A stretch of 42,924 bases of DNA from Bacteroides sp. (lineage in GTDB: Bacteria > Bacteroidota > Bacteroidia > Bacteroidales > Bacteroidaceae): assembly GCA_015060735.1 (NCBI GenBank), contig SUXX01000014.1, positions 1-42,924 on the forward strand, read 5' to 3'. The notes under the pieces were generated by a model. It saw only the letters and a list, made by a program, of their open reading frames with translations. It was not told where the DNA came from and made no database searches. The translations under genes were made by a program, and so were the position numbers. Below, piece by piece: positions 34,401 to 42,924 of the stretch (positions within the stretch are counted from its first letter, which is position 1; each line of letters opens with the position of its first letter).

Positions 34401-36632
34401 ATGAAACGCATGCTTCTTTCATTTTGGGCTGTTTCTCTAGCCTTGGCTATGGCATATGCCTCTCCTCAACAGAAACTTCTTACTCGTTATGTAGACCCAT
34501 TTATTGGCACAGATTATGTTGGACATACGTATCCGGCTGCCACTTTACCTTTTGGTATGGTGCAAGTCGGCCCAGACAACTTTCCTAAATGGACGTGGGA
34601 TTATTGTGCCGGTTATAACTTTGATTCAGATTTTCTCCGGGGATTTTCACATACCCATCTCAGCGGTACAGGATGTGCCGACATGGGAGATGTACTGTTC
34701 ATGCCGGTTACTGGTGAAGTACCTTTCGTTCACGAATCGGAAGAAAAAAGCTACGGTTCGCACTATTCGCACAAAACTGAGGCTGCTTGGCCGGGGTATT
34801 ACGGAGTGCATCTGACCGATTATAATATCAAAGTGGATTTGGCAGCTACTCGGCGGGCAGCATATCATCGTTATCAATACCCTCGCCACGAACAATCGGG
34901 TATTCTTATCGATTTAGAACATGGCATCAACGATCAGGTTATCGAAAGTTTTGTCCGTGTTGTGGATTCTCAAACCGTGGTAGGCTTCCGTCGCTCCAAG
35001 GGTTTTGTCAAAGATCATCAATATTATTTCTATGCACGTTTTTCGAAACCGTTCGAACAGGTTACTACTTATGTAGACGGTAAAACCGGAATATCAAGCG
35101 ATGTAAAAGGGAAGGCTGTAAAGATGTTGCTTCGCTTTGCTACTGAAATGGGAGAAAATGTGGACATCAAGGTCGGACTTTCTACAATCAGTACGGAGGG
35201 AGCCAAGCATAATGTGGAAACCGAAATTCCGGTGTGGGGGATTCAGAAGGTAATTCGTGAAGCAGAAGAAACATGGCATAGCTATTTGAGCCGTATTGAG
35301 ATGGAAGAACTCACAGAAGGACAGAAAGTATCGTTTTATACTTCATTATATCATTCACTTATCATGCCGAATCTGGTGACAGACATAGATGGTCAGTATG
35401 TAGGTTGGGATCATAAGCCCCATCATTGTGAGGAAGGTGAACTTTTTACCAACTTCTCACTGTGGGATACCTATCGTGCACAACACCCGTTCCTCAATCT
35501 GATGTATCCGGAAATGAATAGTGCGATGATTCGCTCCATGCTTGAAAAATATCGCCAGACAGGTTTATTGGTTACCAATGAATATGGTTTGTGTGAAACC
35601 TGGTGTATGATTGGAAACCATGCAGTGAATCCGATAGTGGATGCCTATCTGAAAGGTGACCGTTCTTTCGATGCCGAATTGGCTTATGAGGCAGTGAAAA
35701 AATCGATGACTCATGATCATAATAAAGCCGATTGGACTAAATACAATCAATATGGTTATTTCCCATACGACGATAGTTATATCGAAAGCGTATCGCGTAC
35801 GTTGGAATCATGTTACGATGATTATTGCGTAGCCATGATGGCTAAAGCTATGGGAAAGATGGCTGATTATAGGTTCTTCTTAAAACGTGCTGAAAATTAC
35901 CGTAACTTGTTTGATAAAGAAACTGGATTCATGCGTGCCCGCGATACTCAAGGACAATGGTATGAACCATTCAACCCGGCTGCCCTTATCACTCCAACGC
36001 CTAACAAACGTCGTGATTATACGGAAGGTAATGCTTGGCAATGGACTTGGCATGTGCAACACAATCCGGAAGGTTTGATTAAATTGTTCGGAAATAAGCA
36101 GGCCTTTGTTGCTAAGCTGGATTCTTTATTCCAACAAGACCCCAGCAAAATTCCGGGTGCTGAAGAAATTCCAGATGTAACAGGGCTTATCGGACTTTAT
36201 TCACACGGAAACGAACCAAGCCACCATGTCGCTTATCTTTATCCTTACGCGGATCGTCGCGACCGTACGGCCGAGATTGTTCGTCGTGTATTCGATGAGT
36301 TTTATCTCGCCTCACGTGATGGTCTCTGTGGTAATGATGATTGTGGACAAATGTCAGCCTGGTATATGTTCTCCGGAATGGGGTTCTATCCTGTAGATCC
36401 GGTTTCTGGCCAATACGTGTTCGGTGCTCCTCAGTTTAAGTTTATGAAGTTATCGCTTCCGAACGGCAAATCATTGGAGATAAAGGCTAACAATATCAGT
36501 AAAGAAAATCTGTACGTGAAATCTATCCGTTTTAATGGTAAATTATTAAAGGGACGTACTATCAGTTACGAAACCATTATGCAAGGCGGTGTACTGGAAT
36601 ATGACATGACACACGAACTGATAAAGAAATAA
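34401..36632 (+). CDS. GH92 alpha-mannosidase (periplasmic)
   Basis: This is a second GH92 exo-alpha-mannosidase, 743 residues, without the extra C-terminal domains of the first. The start ATG 34401 gives a signal peptide (MKRMLLSFWAVSLALAMAYA); an in-frame ATG at 34305 lies before the terminator and promoter and is rejected. GH92 motifs are YVDPFIGTDYVGHTYPAA, GFSHTHLSGTGCADMGDVL, CETWCMIGNHAVNPIVDAYLKG, HGNEPSHHVAYLYPY and GNDDCGQMSAWYMFSGMGFYP. No lipobox is seen, so it is probably a soluble periplasmic enzyme. Differences from the first enzyme near WTWDYCAGYNF suggest a different linkage preference. It is first in operon B, 6 bases before a ROK kinase. Confidence 0.93.
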   Translation: MKRMLLSFWAVSLALAMAYASPQQKLLTRYVDPFIGTDYVGHTYPAATLPFGMVQVGPDNFPKWTWDYCAGYNFDSDFLRGFSHTHLSGTGCADMGDVLFMPVTGEVPFVHESEEKSYGSHYSHKTEAAWPGYYGVHLTDYNIKVDLAATRRAAYHRYQYPRHEQSGILIDLEHGINDQVIESFVRVVDSQTVVGFRRSKGFVKDHQYYFYARFSKPFEQVTTYVDGKTGISSDVKGKAVKMLLRFATEMGENVDIKVGLSTISTEGAKHNVETEIPVWGIQKVIREAEETWHSYLSRIEMEELTEGQKVSFYTSLYHSLIMPNLVTDIDGQYVGWDHKPHHCEEGELFTNFSLWDTYRAQHPFLNLMYPEMNSAMIRSMLEKYRQTGLLVTNEYGLCETWCMIGNHAVNPIVDAYLKGDRSFDAELAYEAVKKSMTHDHNKADWTKYNQYGYFPYDDSYIESVSRTLESCYDDYCVAMMAKAMGKMADYRFFLKRAENYRNLFDKETGFMRARDTQGQWYEPFNPAALITPTPNKRRDYTEGNAWQWTWHVQHNPEGLIKLFGNKQAFVAKLDSLFQQDPSKIPGAEEIPDVTGLIGLYSHGNEPSHHVAYLYPYADRRDRTAEIVRRVFDEFYLASRDGLCGNDDCGQMSAWYMFSGMGFYPVDPVSGQYVFGAPQFKFMKLSLPNGKSLEIKANNISKENLYVKSIRFNGKLLKGRTISYETIMQGGVLEYDMTHELIKK

Positions 36633-36638
36633 AGAATC

Positions 36639-37601
36639 ATGAAAAATCTGATAGGAATTGATATAGGCGGCACCAAGTGTGCTGTCACATATGGTCGTTG
36701 TGAGGGTAGTTCTGTCGAATTGGTAGATAAACTTCGGTTTGATACGACTCATGTGCAAGAAACACTTGGAAACCTTTTGGACACAACAGCCCAATTGATG
36801 AAACGTCACGGTTTGACGCCTGAAAATGTGAGTGCTATCGGTATCAGTTGTGGTGGTCCATTAGATAGCAAACGTGGGATAATACTTTCACCACCTAATC
36901 TGCCGGGTTGGGATTCTATTGAGATTGTGAAATTATTTCAGGATCGTTTCTGTATACCTGCTGCTATACAGAACGATGCCAATGCTTGTGCATTAGCTGA
37001 ATGGACTTTTGGTGCCGGAGTAGGTACGCAAAACATGATATTTTTGACTTTCGGTACGGGACTGGGAGCGGGGTTGATATTAAATGGTAAACTATATGCC
37101 GGTACTAATGATAACGCCGGTGAAGTAGGGCATGTGCGATTAAGTGATTACGGCCCAGTTGGCTATGGAAAAAGCGGCTCCTTCGAAGGATTTTGTAGTG
37201 GAGGAGGTATTCGTCAGCTTGCCATTAGCAAAGCCAAGGAACAATTGCAAATGGGGTTGACAGTGAGTTGGTGTCCCAATGGAGATGTAGAAAGCATAGA
37301 TGCTCGAATCGTAGCTGAGGCTGCCCGTGCAGGTGATGAATTGGCTCTTGCTGTTTATCGTGACTCTGCTTTGCAACTCGGCCGAGGATTGGCTTTCCTT
37401 GTGGACATTCTTAATCCCGAAAAGATTGTCATCGGTAGCATTTATACTCGTTGCGAAGATCTCATGGCACCTTATGTTGCAGAAGTATTGGAACGCGAGG
37501 CTCTGCCTTTAGCTAACGCTGTCTGTCAGGTTGTTCCGGCAGTTTTAGGAGAAACAATTGGAGATTATGCAGCTTTGTCTGTGGCGGCAGCTCATTCATG
37601 A
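36639..37601 (+). CDS. ROK-family kinase lacking the zinc motif
   Basis: This is a second ROK kinase, 320 residues. It has the ATP loop GIDIGGTKCAV, catalytic Asp in IQNDANACALAEW (Asp113), the TFGTGLGAGLI loop and His155 in GEVGHV. The usual Cys-x-Cys-Gly-x-x-Gly-Cys zinc site is replaced by a Gly-rich stretch (residues about 161-178, YGPVGYGKSGSFEGFCSG). ROK kinases without this site exist, for example among N-acetylmannosamine or allose-type and mannokinase groups, so specificity may differ from the first kinase. It lies between a GH92 and a GmhA-like gene with 6- and 15-base spacing, implying one transcript. The substrate is unknown. Confidence 0.85.
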   Translation: MKNLIGIDIGGTKCAVTYGRCEGSSVELVDKLRFDTTHVQETLGNLLDTTAQLMKRHGLTPENVSAIGISCGGPLDSKRGIILSPPNLPGWDSIEIVKLFQDRFCIPAAIQNDANACALAEWTFGAGVGTQNMIFLTFGTGLGAGLILNGKLYAGTNDNAGEVGHVRLSDYGPVGYGKSGSFEGFCSGGGIRQLAISKAKEQLQMGLTVSWCPNGDVESIDARIVAEAARAGDELALAVYRDSALQLGRGLAFLVDILNPEKIVIGSIYTRCEDLMAPYVAEVLEREALPLANAVCQVVPAVLGETIGDYAALSVAAAHS

Positions 37602-37616
37602 TTAATGATTCATCTA

Positions 37617-38198
37617 ATGAAAGAACAAATCATAGCGAATAGTCTTGCGGAAGCCCGCGATACATTAGAAAGATTCTTAGCCCATCCTCATACGATAAAC
37701 AGTATCGGTGAAATGGTAAATGTCATGTCGGCAGCTTTAAAACAGGGAGGTAAAATTTTAAGTTGTGGTAATGGTGGTTCTTTATGCGATGCTATGCACT
37801 TTGCAGAAGAATTGACCGGACGATTTCGTAAGAATCGACGTCCATTACCTGCTATGGCCATCAATGATCCTGCTTACCTGACTTGTACAAGCAACGATTT
37901 TTCTTATGAAGAAACTTTTTCCCGTTGGGTAGAGGCTTTTGGGTGTCCGGGGGACGTTCTGTTGGGAATTAGCACTAGCGGAAACTCTGAAAATGTATTA
38001 CGGGCAGTCCGTATGGCACATGAAAAAGGATTGAAAGTTATAGCTTTGACTTGCGAAAGTGATAATCCTCTTTGTCGGGAAGCCGATGTATCTGTCTGTG
38101 CTCCTTGTTCTCGCTATTCAGATCGTATACAGGAAATCCATATCAAGGTTATTCACATAGCTATTGAGGCGTTGGAGACAGAAATGGGTTTTGAATGA
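37617..38198 (+). CDS. gmhA: GmhA-type SIS-domain sugar-phosphate isomerase
   Basis: This 193-residue protein closely resembles E. coli phosphoheptose isomerase, which converts sedoheptulose 7-phosphate to D-glycero-D-manno-heptose 7-phosphate. Shared segments, from memory, are GGKILSCGNGGSLCDAMHFAEELTGR, SNDFSYEETFSRWVEA, GDVLLGISTSGNSENVLRA and DRIQEIHIKVIHIAIE, which include the zinc and catalytic residues. The ATG 37617 (MKEQIIANSLAEA) matches the E. coli start and length (192); ATG 37605 would add four residues. It is last in operon B, an unusual place for an LPS-heptose gene, beside a ROK kinase. It may act on another manno-configured sugar phosphate here. Confidence 0.85.
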   Translation: MKEQIIANSLAEARDTLERFLAHPHTINSIGEMVNVMSAALKQGGKILSCGNGGSLCDAMHFAEELTGRFRKNRRPLPAMAINDPAYLTCTSNDFSYEETFSRWVEAFGCPGDVLLGISTSGNSENVLRAVRMAHEKGLKVIALTCESDNPLCREADVSVCAPCSRYSDRIQEIHIKVIHIAIEALETEMGFE

Positions 38199-38402
38199 TT
38201 AGACAATTTTCTCGCAAACAACTATTTCTGTTCCCCGATATACTACCACAATCTTGTGTAGGGTAGTGGTGCCGATATGGCGTCGAACCACTTTGCTTGC
38301 GGTATAGCGATTAGCTTGGGCAAATGCTGTATTGTAGAGGTCGTATTTTCCATATGTGTTATCTGAATCCAATGAGAAACTGGAGATATAAAGGAGAAAC
38401 AA

Positions 38403-38436
38403 AAAAATCCCTGCTCCAAGTGGAGCAGGGATTTTT
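38403..38436. terminator. Two-way terminator between operon B and susD
   Basis: A perfect 15-bp stem (38403-38417 with 38422-38436, 4-base loop AAGT) is flanked by T-runs on both strands, so it ends operon B and the SusCD transcript. The 269-base gap between the two operons otherwise holds a minus-strand reading frame (38199-38441) discussed in the findings. Confidence 0.9.
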
Positions 38437-38467
38437 ATCATAAATAAACTTTGTTCAAAGCGGATGA

Positions 38468-40090
38468 TTAATAACCCGGGTTCTGAGTTAAGTTCGGGTT
38501 GCGTTGGATTTCATTTAATGAAAGCGGCCACAACAAGTCTGAATCCTTAAATGTTCCACCTGAACCATTCTGTGCACCTACCAAGTTTACATATGTAACT
38601 TTACCCTTTTCGGTAGCATCAACTACAGGGAATTTACCTGTACGAACGCAGTCATCCCAAATCTTGAATTCTAATGGGAATTCACGAAGACGTTCGGTCC
38701 AAACTGCTTCAATGAAAGCTTCCTTAGAAAGTCCTTGCAATTCTGTTGCGATTTGAGCTTCAGTCTTACCTTCCATGTTTGCACGAGCCTGAACTTTAGC
38801 CAAATAACCGGCTGCTTCAGCAGTTACACCTTCTGTCTGTGCAATAGCTTCTGCACCGTACAGCAAAGCTTCTGCATAACGCCATACATCACGGTCCTTT
38901 GCACCACGGCCTGAAGAAAGTACAGCTTGTTCATCATACCAATACCAGCAACCTGCCCACAAGTATTCACCTGTTGTGGCATCCTTATCTGCACTCCAAG
39001 TTAAGCCAGATTCAGGGTGAGTGTATTCCCAGTGGAAGAACTGATTAGGTTGGATACGCATATCATTAGCTTCATAGATATTCAAGAACTGGTTTGAAGG
39101 AGTAAATACACGTTCAAAAATAGAATATGTACCGAAAAGACCTGTAGCCTTAGTATCAAATGCATAAGTCGGCCACCAACCACCATTAGAGATAGTCGTG
39201 TTAAATTCATATGCATAAATAGTTTCAGCCAAACCATCTTCCTTACGAAGGGTATTGTAAGCTGTTTCGTAACGAGTTGCATCGAAGTTATTTACATCGA
39301 ATGCTGCATTGTGAGGAGTCAAGCCATGAGCAGAAGAATTGATGACAGCCTTTACTGCAGAAGCTGCATTTGAATAATCACCTTGATACATGTACACTTC
39401 AGCCAACAACATTGAAGCAGCAGCACTAGGAACTCTCATGCCATTCTCAGCTTGTGTACCAGCTGGCAATCCTGGGATAGCATCCTTCAAATCGCTTACG
39501 ATAGCAGCCAAAACTGTTGCTTTCGGAGAACGTTCCAATTGCATTTCACTTGCGTCTACACCATATACATCAGTATAGAATGGGATATCGCCCCACATCT
39601 TAACCATTGCAAAGTAGTTCCATGCACGGAAGAATTTTGCTTCAGCAATCATTTGTGACTTAGTAGCATCGCTGTCAAAGTCCACTTCTGGAGCTGACTT
39701 AAGAACCATATTAGCAGAGTTGATGGCACGATAACAAGCATCCCACAAATCATCCATAGATTTTGAAATAATCTGTTCGTTACCTTGTCTGGTCAACTTA
39801 CGAGCATATTCACAAATAGACTCCTGACCTTCGTAAATGTTCTGGAAATAACCTGTCAACATGCTGTTAACAGTTGAAATATTACCCATATATGCAGAAC
39901 CTGCACCTGTCAATTTATTAGGAGCACCGGTACGATACAAATAGTTCACAGCCTGCTCTATCTGAATTTGATCTTGGTAGAAGAGATTGGATGTCATTGT
40001 TGATTTTGGTTCTTCATCCAAGAATGAGTCACATGCACTGAAGCCGATAAGGCATGCACATGCCATCATTGAGGTTAATATCTTTTTCAT
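38468..40090 (-). CDS. SusD/RagB-family glycan-binding lipoprotein
   Basis: SusD proteins are surface lipoproteins that bind the target glycan and close over a SusC transporter. The 540-residue protein has lipobox GFSAC (Cys20) followed by DSFLDEEPKS, an acidic surface-export context, and the SusD N-terminal pattern (SNLFYQDQIQIEQAVNYLYRTG). Next are TPR-type helices (AEAKFFRAWNYFAMVKMWGDIPFYT) and the typical C-terminal region ending LRWPLS-like: DLLWPLSLNEIQRNPNLTQNPGY. It lies 33 bases downstream of the susC-like gene and ends at a two-way terminator shared with operon B. The glycan bound is inferred from the neighbouring mannosidases, not visible in the protein. Confidence 0.94.
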   Translation of the reverse strand: MKKILTSMMACACLIGFSACDSFLDEEPKSTMTSNLFYQDQIQIEQAVNYLYRTGAPNKLTGAGSAYMGNISTVNSMLTGYFQNIYEGQESICEYARKLTRQGNEQIISKSMDDLWDACYRAINSANMVLKSAPEVDFDSDATKSQMIAEAKFFRAWNYFAMVKMWGDIPFYTDVYGVDASEMQLERSPKATVLAAIVSDLKDAIPGLPAGTQAENGMRVPSAAASMLLAEVYMYQGDYSNAASAVKAVINSSAHGLTPHNAAFDVNNFDATRYETAYNTLRKEDGLAETIYAYEFNTTISNGGWWPTYAFDTKATGLFGTYSIFERVFTPSNQFLNIYEANDMRIQPNQFFHWEYTHPESGLTWSADKDATTGEYLWAGCWYWYDEQAVLSSGRGAKDRDVWRYAEALLYGAEAIAQTEGVTAEAAGYLAKVQARANMEGKTEAQIATELQGLSKEAFIEAVWTERLREFPLEFKIWDDCVRTGKFPVVDATEKGKVTYVNLVGAQNGSGGTFKDSDLLWPLSLNEIQRNPNLTQNPGY

Positions 40091-40123
40091 TGTTTAATTC
40101 TTGTTTAATTTATTAGTAAATCA

Positions 40124-42924
40124 TTAGAATGATACATTAACACCGAATGTAAATGTTCTAGCTCTTGGATAAGAGAAGAATGCCAAGTTCTGACCGAATT
40201 GGTTAGTACCTTGTGAAGTTGCTTCAGGGTCGAAACCTTCGAACTCATCCGAGCAAATCAAGAACAAGTTGTTAGCAGAAGCATACAAACGCAAAGCAGA
40301 CAAGCCAAGAGGTTCAATCACCTTAGAGTCGAATGTATAACCCAACTGAAGCATGTTCATACGGAGGTAAGAACCATCAACTACCCATGCAGAGTCGTTC
40401 ATTGAATCCTGACCAGACTTAGGAGCAATGAAGATTGCCTGTTGCATAGTTGTTGGATTGGTACCGTCATAAGCATCATAAAGAATGTTGTCCAAACCGT
40501 TTGTCATACCGAAACGGTCGTATGTAGAGTGATAGAACTGTTGAGTAGTTTCAACACCCAATACAAACTGCATATCTACTGTCAAGTCGAAATTCTTGTA
40601 ACGGAAGTTGTTGATCCAGCTACCTGTCCAGTCTGGAGTACCTTTACCCAAAATAGACTTGTTAGCTTCACGCTTAGCACGACCAATCTTCTTTTGTTCA
40701 CACAAACCATTCTGATAATCTTCTACAGTCCATACGCCCAAACGCTTGTAGCCATAGAATGCACCCATTGATTCACCTACACGCAAGATCGCATTAGCAC
40801 CTGATACGAAACCAATTTGTTCGATATCTGCATTGGTGTCACCCAACGCCAAGATTTCGTTCTTATTGTAGTTAGCACTCAATGTAGAGCTCCAGCTGAA
40901 ATCTTCAGTATCGAATGGACGACCTGAAATCATGATGTCGAAACCTTGGTTACGTACAGAACCGATATTCTTATAAATAGAAGTAAAACCTGTTGAGTGA
41001 GGAACCGGACAGTCGAGCAACAAGTCGGTAGTCTTCTTGTTATAGTAAGATACATCGAATGTCAAACGGTTTTGCCACAAGCCCAATTCAACACCGAAGT
41101 CGATTGTTGCAGTCTTTTCCCACTTCAAATCTTGGTTAGCCAACGAACTCATGTAAGCATAAGGATTACGTGCATCGTCCAGCAACAATGTACCTGAACC
41201 AATACGACCCAATGAACGGTATACACCGATTTCAGAGTTACCGGTCAAACCGTAAGAACCATGAACTTTCAAGTTACTGATAGTTTGGTTGTCAATCAAC
41301 CAAGATTCACGAGAAACATTCCATGCCAAACCTACTGAAGGGAAGAACGCATACTTGTTACTTTCACCGAACTTAGAAGAACCATCATAACGACCGGTAG
41401 CGGTTACAGAGTAACGATCTTTGTAGTTATACATCAAACGCAAGAAGTATGAGTTCATTGCCCAACGAGTCCATTCCGATTCCGGAGATGAAGGATTGGT
41501 ACCTGCACCCATGTTGTTGTCTTCAAAGAAGTCATCTGAGAAACCTTCTGTATACGAACGGTTACGTTGGTAAACGCGTTCCTGCCAAGATAGACCAAGC
41601 ATTGCGTTCAAACGATGGTCATCGTTGAAAGTCTTGTTGTAAGTCAAGTAGGTTTCTTCTTGCCAATAAGTTGTACCGTAATGAGTATAATCAGCCCAAC
41701 CATTAGGCATAGAGATATTATTCAATGTGATTGAAGAATAACCTCTGTATTCACGGTTAGAGTGGTCGATACCAAACTGAGTCTTCAAATCCAAACCTTC
41801 CATCAAATGGAATGTCAAAGCTGCATTACCGAAAATCTTTGTGTTGTAATTTCTACGCTTTTGCAAATCCAAAATCATAACAGGGTTAGACATACCTTCC
41901 AAACCAGAGAAGCTTGGAGTTGCAGCTGTAGTATATTTGCCATCATACTTCACCGGTAACCAAGGTACCATTTCAATTAATGTACGACGAGCATCCTGTC
42001 CACCACCAGTTTCAGGACTATAACGTCCCCAAGTGTGATTCACCATCAAGTTTACAGAAGTCGACAACCACTTAGTTGGCTTAGCATCGTATGCAATCTT
42101 GCCGCTGATACGCTTGCTGTAAGTGTTGTTAACAACACCTTGTTGGTCAGTATAGTTCAAGAATGCACCCATAGATGAGTTACCGCTAGCCTGCTGGATA
42201 TTCAACTGATGGTTGTGAGAAACAGCTGTACGGGTAGCTTCATCTTGCCAATTAGTGTCATAGATCGGGTTACCGTTAGAATCGAAGAAGCGTCTGTCGC
42301 TGAAATAGTCGTTTGCCCAGTCTGTTGAATAACCAGCATCGTACCATTTGTTAGCATTTTCAATACCAATTTTGTAAGCTTCCACCCATTCCTGAGCGTT
42401 CATGGTATCCATCTTACGAGCCATAGAAGCAACGCTTACAGAACCTTGATAAGAGATTTGAGTACCGTCGCCACCCTTCTTACCACGCTTGGTAGTTACC
42501 ATGATAACACCGTTAGCACCACGAGCACCGTAGATAGCAGTTGCAGAAGCATCCTTCAATACTTCCATTGATTCGATGTCGTTCGGGTTTACCAAGTAGA
42601 AGTCTTCCATTACCACACCGTCCACTACATACAATGGGTCTGAAGAAGCATTGATGGTAGACTGACCACGGATAATAACGCGGCTAGCTTGTGCACCCGG
42701 CTGAGAAGAGTTAGAGAAGATGTTTACACCGGCAGCCTTACCACGCAATGCATCCAATGCACTAAATTCCTGACCTTTGATCAAGTCTTCACCTTTGGCT
42801 ACAGAGATAGAACCGGTAACGTCTGACTTACGCATCACACCGTAACCTACTACTACCAATTCGTCCAAAGCCTGAGTGTCTTCGGTCAAAGTGATGTTCA
42901 AGGCTTGACCGTTCCATGCTACTT
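40124..42924 (-). CDS. SusC/RagA-family TonB-dependent transporter, 5' end outside window
   Basis: This is a partial gene; 933 codons lie in the window and the reading frame stays open to the edge (VAWNGQALNITLTEDTQ). The missing part should hold the signal peptide and most of the N-terminal carboxypeptidase-like extension. Visible are the end of that extension, the motif LDELVVVGYGVMRKSDVTGSIS, the plug domain (LRGKAAGVNIFSNSSQPGA, VIIRGQSTINASSDPLYVVDGV, VLKDASATAIYGARGANGVI) and a 22-strand-type barrel ending in FTFGVNVSF. It imports glycan fragments with energy from TonB-ExbBD; an ExbBD-TonB module lies at 2.4-4.4 kb. It pairs with the SusD lipoprotein downstream. Substrate inferred from neighbours only. 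Confidence 0.95.
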   Translation of the reverse strand, partial: VAWNGQALNITLTEDTQALDELVVVGYGVMRKSDVTGSISVAKGEDLIKGQEFSALDALRGKAAGVNIFSNSSQPGAQASRVIIRGQSTINASSDPLYVVDGVVMEDFYLVNPNDIESMEVLKDASATAIYGARGANGVIMVTTKRGKKGGDGTQISYQGSVSVASMARKMDTMNAQEWVEAYKIGIENANKWYDAGYSTDWANDYFSDRRFFDSNGNPIYDTNWQDEATRTAVSHNHQLNIQQASGNSSMGAFLNYTDQQGVVNNTYSKRISGKIAYDAKPTKWLSTSVNLMVNHTWGRYSPETGGGQDARRTLIEMVPWLPVKYDGKYTTAATPSFSGLEGMSNPVMILDLQKRRNYNTKIFGNAALTFHLMEGLDLKTQFGIDHSNREYRGYSSITLNNISMPNGWADYTHYGTTYWQEETYLTYNKTFNDDHRLNAMLGLSWQERVYQRNRSYTEGFSDDFFEDNNMGAGTNPSSPESEWTRWAMNSYFLRLMYNYKDRYSVTATGRYDGSSKFGESNKYAFFPSVGLAWNVSRESWLIDNQTISNLKVHGSYGLTGNSEIGVYRSLGRIGSGTLLLDDARNPYAYMSSLANQDLKWEKTATIDFGVELGLWQNRLTFDVSYYNKKTTDLLLDCPVPHSTGFTSIYKNIGSVRNQGFDIMISGRPFDTEDFSWSSTLSANYNKNEILALGDTNADIEQIGFVSGANAILRVGESMGAFYGYKRLGVWTVEDYQNGLCEQKKIGRAKREANKSILGKGTPDWTGSWINNFRYKNFDLTVDMQFVLGVETTQQFYHSTYDRFGMTNGLDNILYDAYDGTNPTTMQQAIFIAPKSGQDSMNDSAWVVDGSYLRMNMLQLGYTFDSKVIEPLGLSALRLYASANNLFLICSDEFEGFDPEATSQGTNQFGQNLAFFSYPRARTFTFGVNVSF

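Noticed and set aside
40124-42901. SusC-like gene starting at 42901
   Set aside because: The frame is open past 42901 to the window edge with typical SusC sequence (AWNGQALNI), so the start is outside the window.
1-42924. Search for riboswitches, insertion sequences, prophage genes and toxin-antitoxin pairs
   Set aside because: No convincing transposase, integrase, phage structural gene, toxin-antitoxin pair or recognisable riboswitch consensus was seen by eye. Covariance-model searches were not possible here.

Overview
The window comes from a gut-type Bacteroidales chromosome (Bacteroides/Phocaeicola-like). Three things point there: promoters carry the Bacteroidota -7 element TAnnTTTG, sometimes with TTTG 19-20 bp upstream; the gene families are characteristic (SusC/SusD, fimbrillins, a PG0541-type protein, a BT_3928-type DoxX protein); and Shine-Dalgarno sequences are weak or absent. 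Assignment to a species is not possible from sequence reading alone.

Left part (1-24.8 kb) is mostly core genome. A small PG0541-like gene sits between REP-like palindromes. nadK and a seven-gene operon (pdxJ, exbB, exbD, tonB, DJ-1/PfpI, ispD, recG) diverge from a shared promoter region. Next come ndk with an M23/LysM peptidase, then the block DUF1599, DoxX-like membrane protein, tpiA, SPOR protein, folE. dnaG converges on folE, and a minus-strand tRNA operon (Asp, Glu, Gly, Thr) lies just upstream of dnaG. pgk, a two-gene fimbrillin/FimB-like lipoprotein operon, a FadL-type porin, a MATE transporter, ffh and folD complete this part. tRNA-His at 24.9 kb marks the boundary.

Right part (25.3-42.9 kb) is a polysaccharide utilisation locus aimed at alpha-mannose-containing glycans. 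Operon A (25338-34303) encodes a PLC/GDPD-like phosphodiesterase, a GH92 alpha-mannosidase lipoprotein with Hex_C-like and PA14 domains, an alkaline phosphatase, a GH63-type enzyme, a ROK sugar kinase and a GH125 exo-alpha-1,6-mannosidase. Operon B (34401-38198), behind a terminator and its own promoter, encodes a second GH92, a second ROK kinase lacking the usual zinc motif, and a GmhA-type sugar-phosphate isomerase. The SusD/SusC pair (SusC runs off the window) converges on operon B across a perfect two-way terminator.

The likely division of work is capture and import by SusCD, trimming of alpha-1,2 and alpha-1,6 mannose (and possibly glucose) and removal of phosphate in the periplasm, then phosphorylation and isomerisation of the sugars in the cytoplasm. 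A phosphodiesterase and a phosphatase alongside mannosidases suggest a phosphorylated mannose glycan as substrate: a GPI-anchor glycan, yeast phosphomannan or a mannose-phosphate N-glycan. This is inference and is the most interesting proposal here. No CRISPR array, insertion sequence, transposase or prophage was seen.
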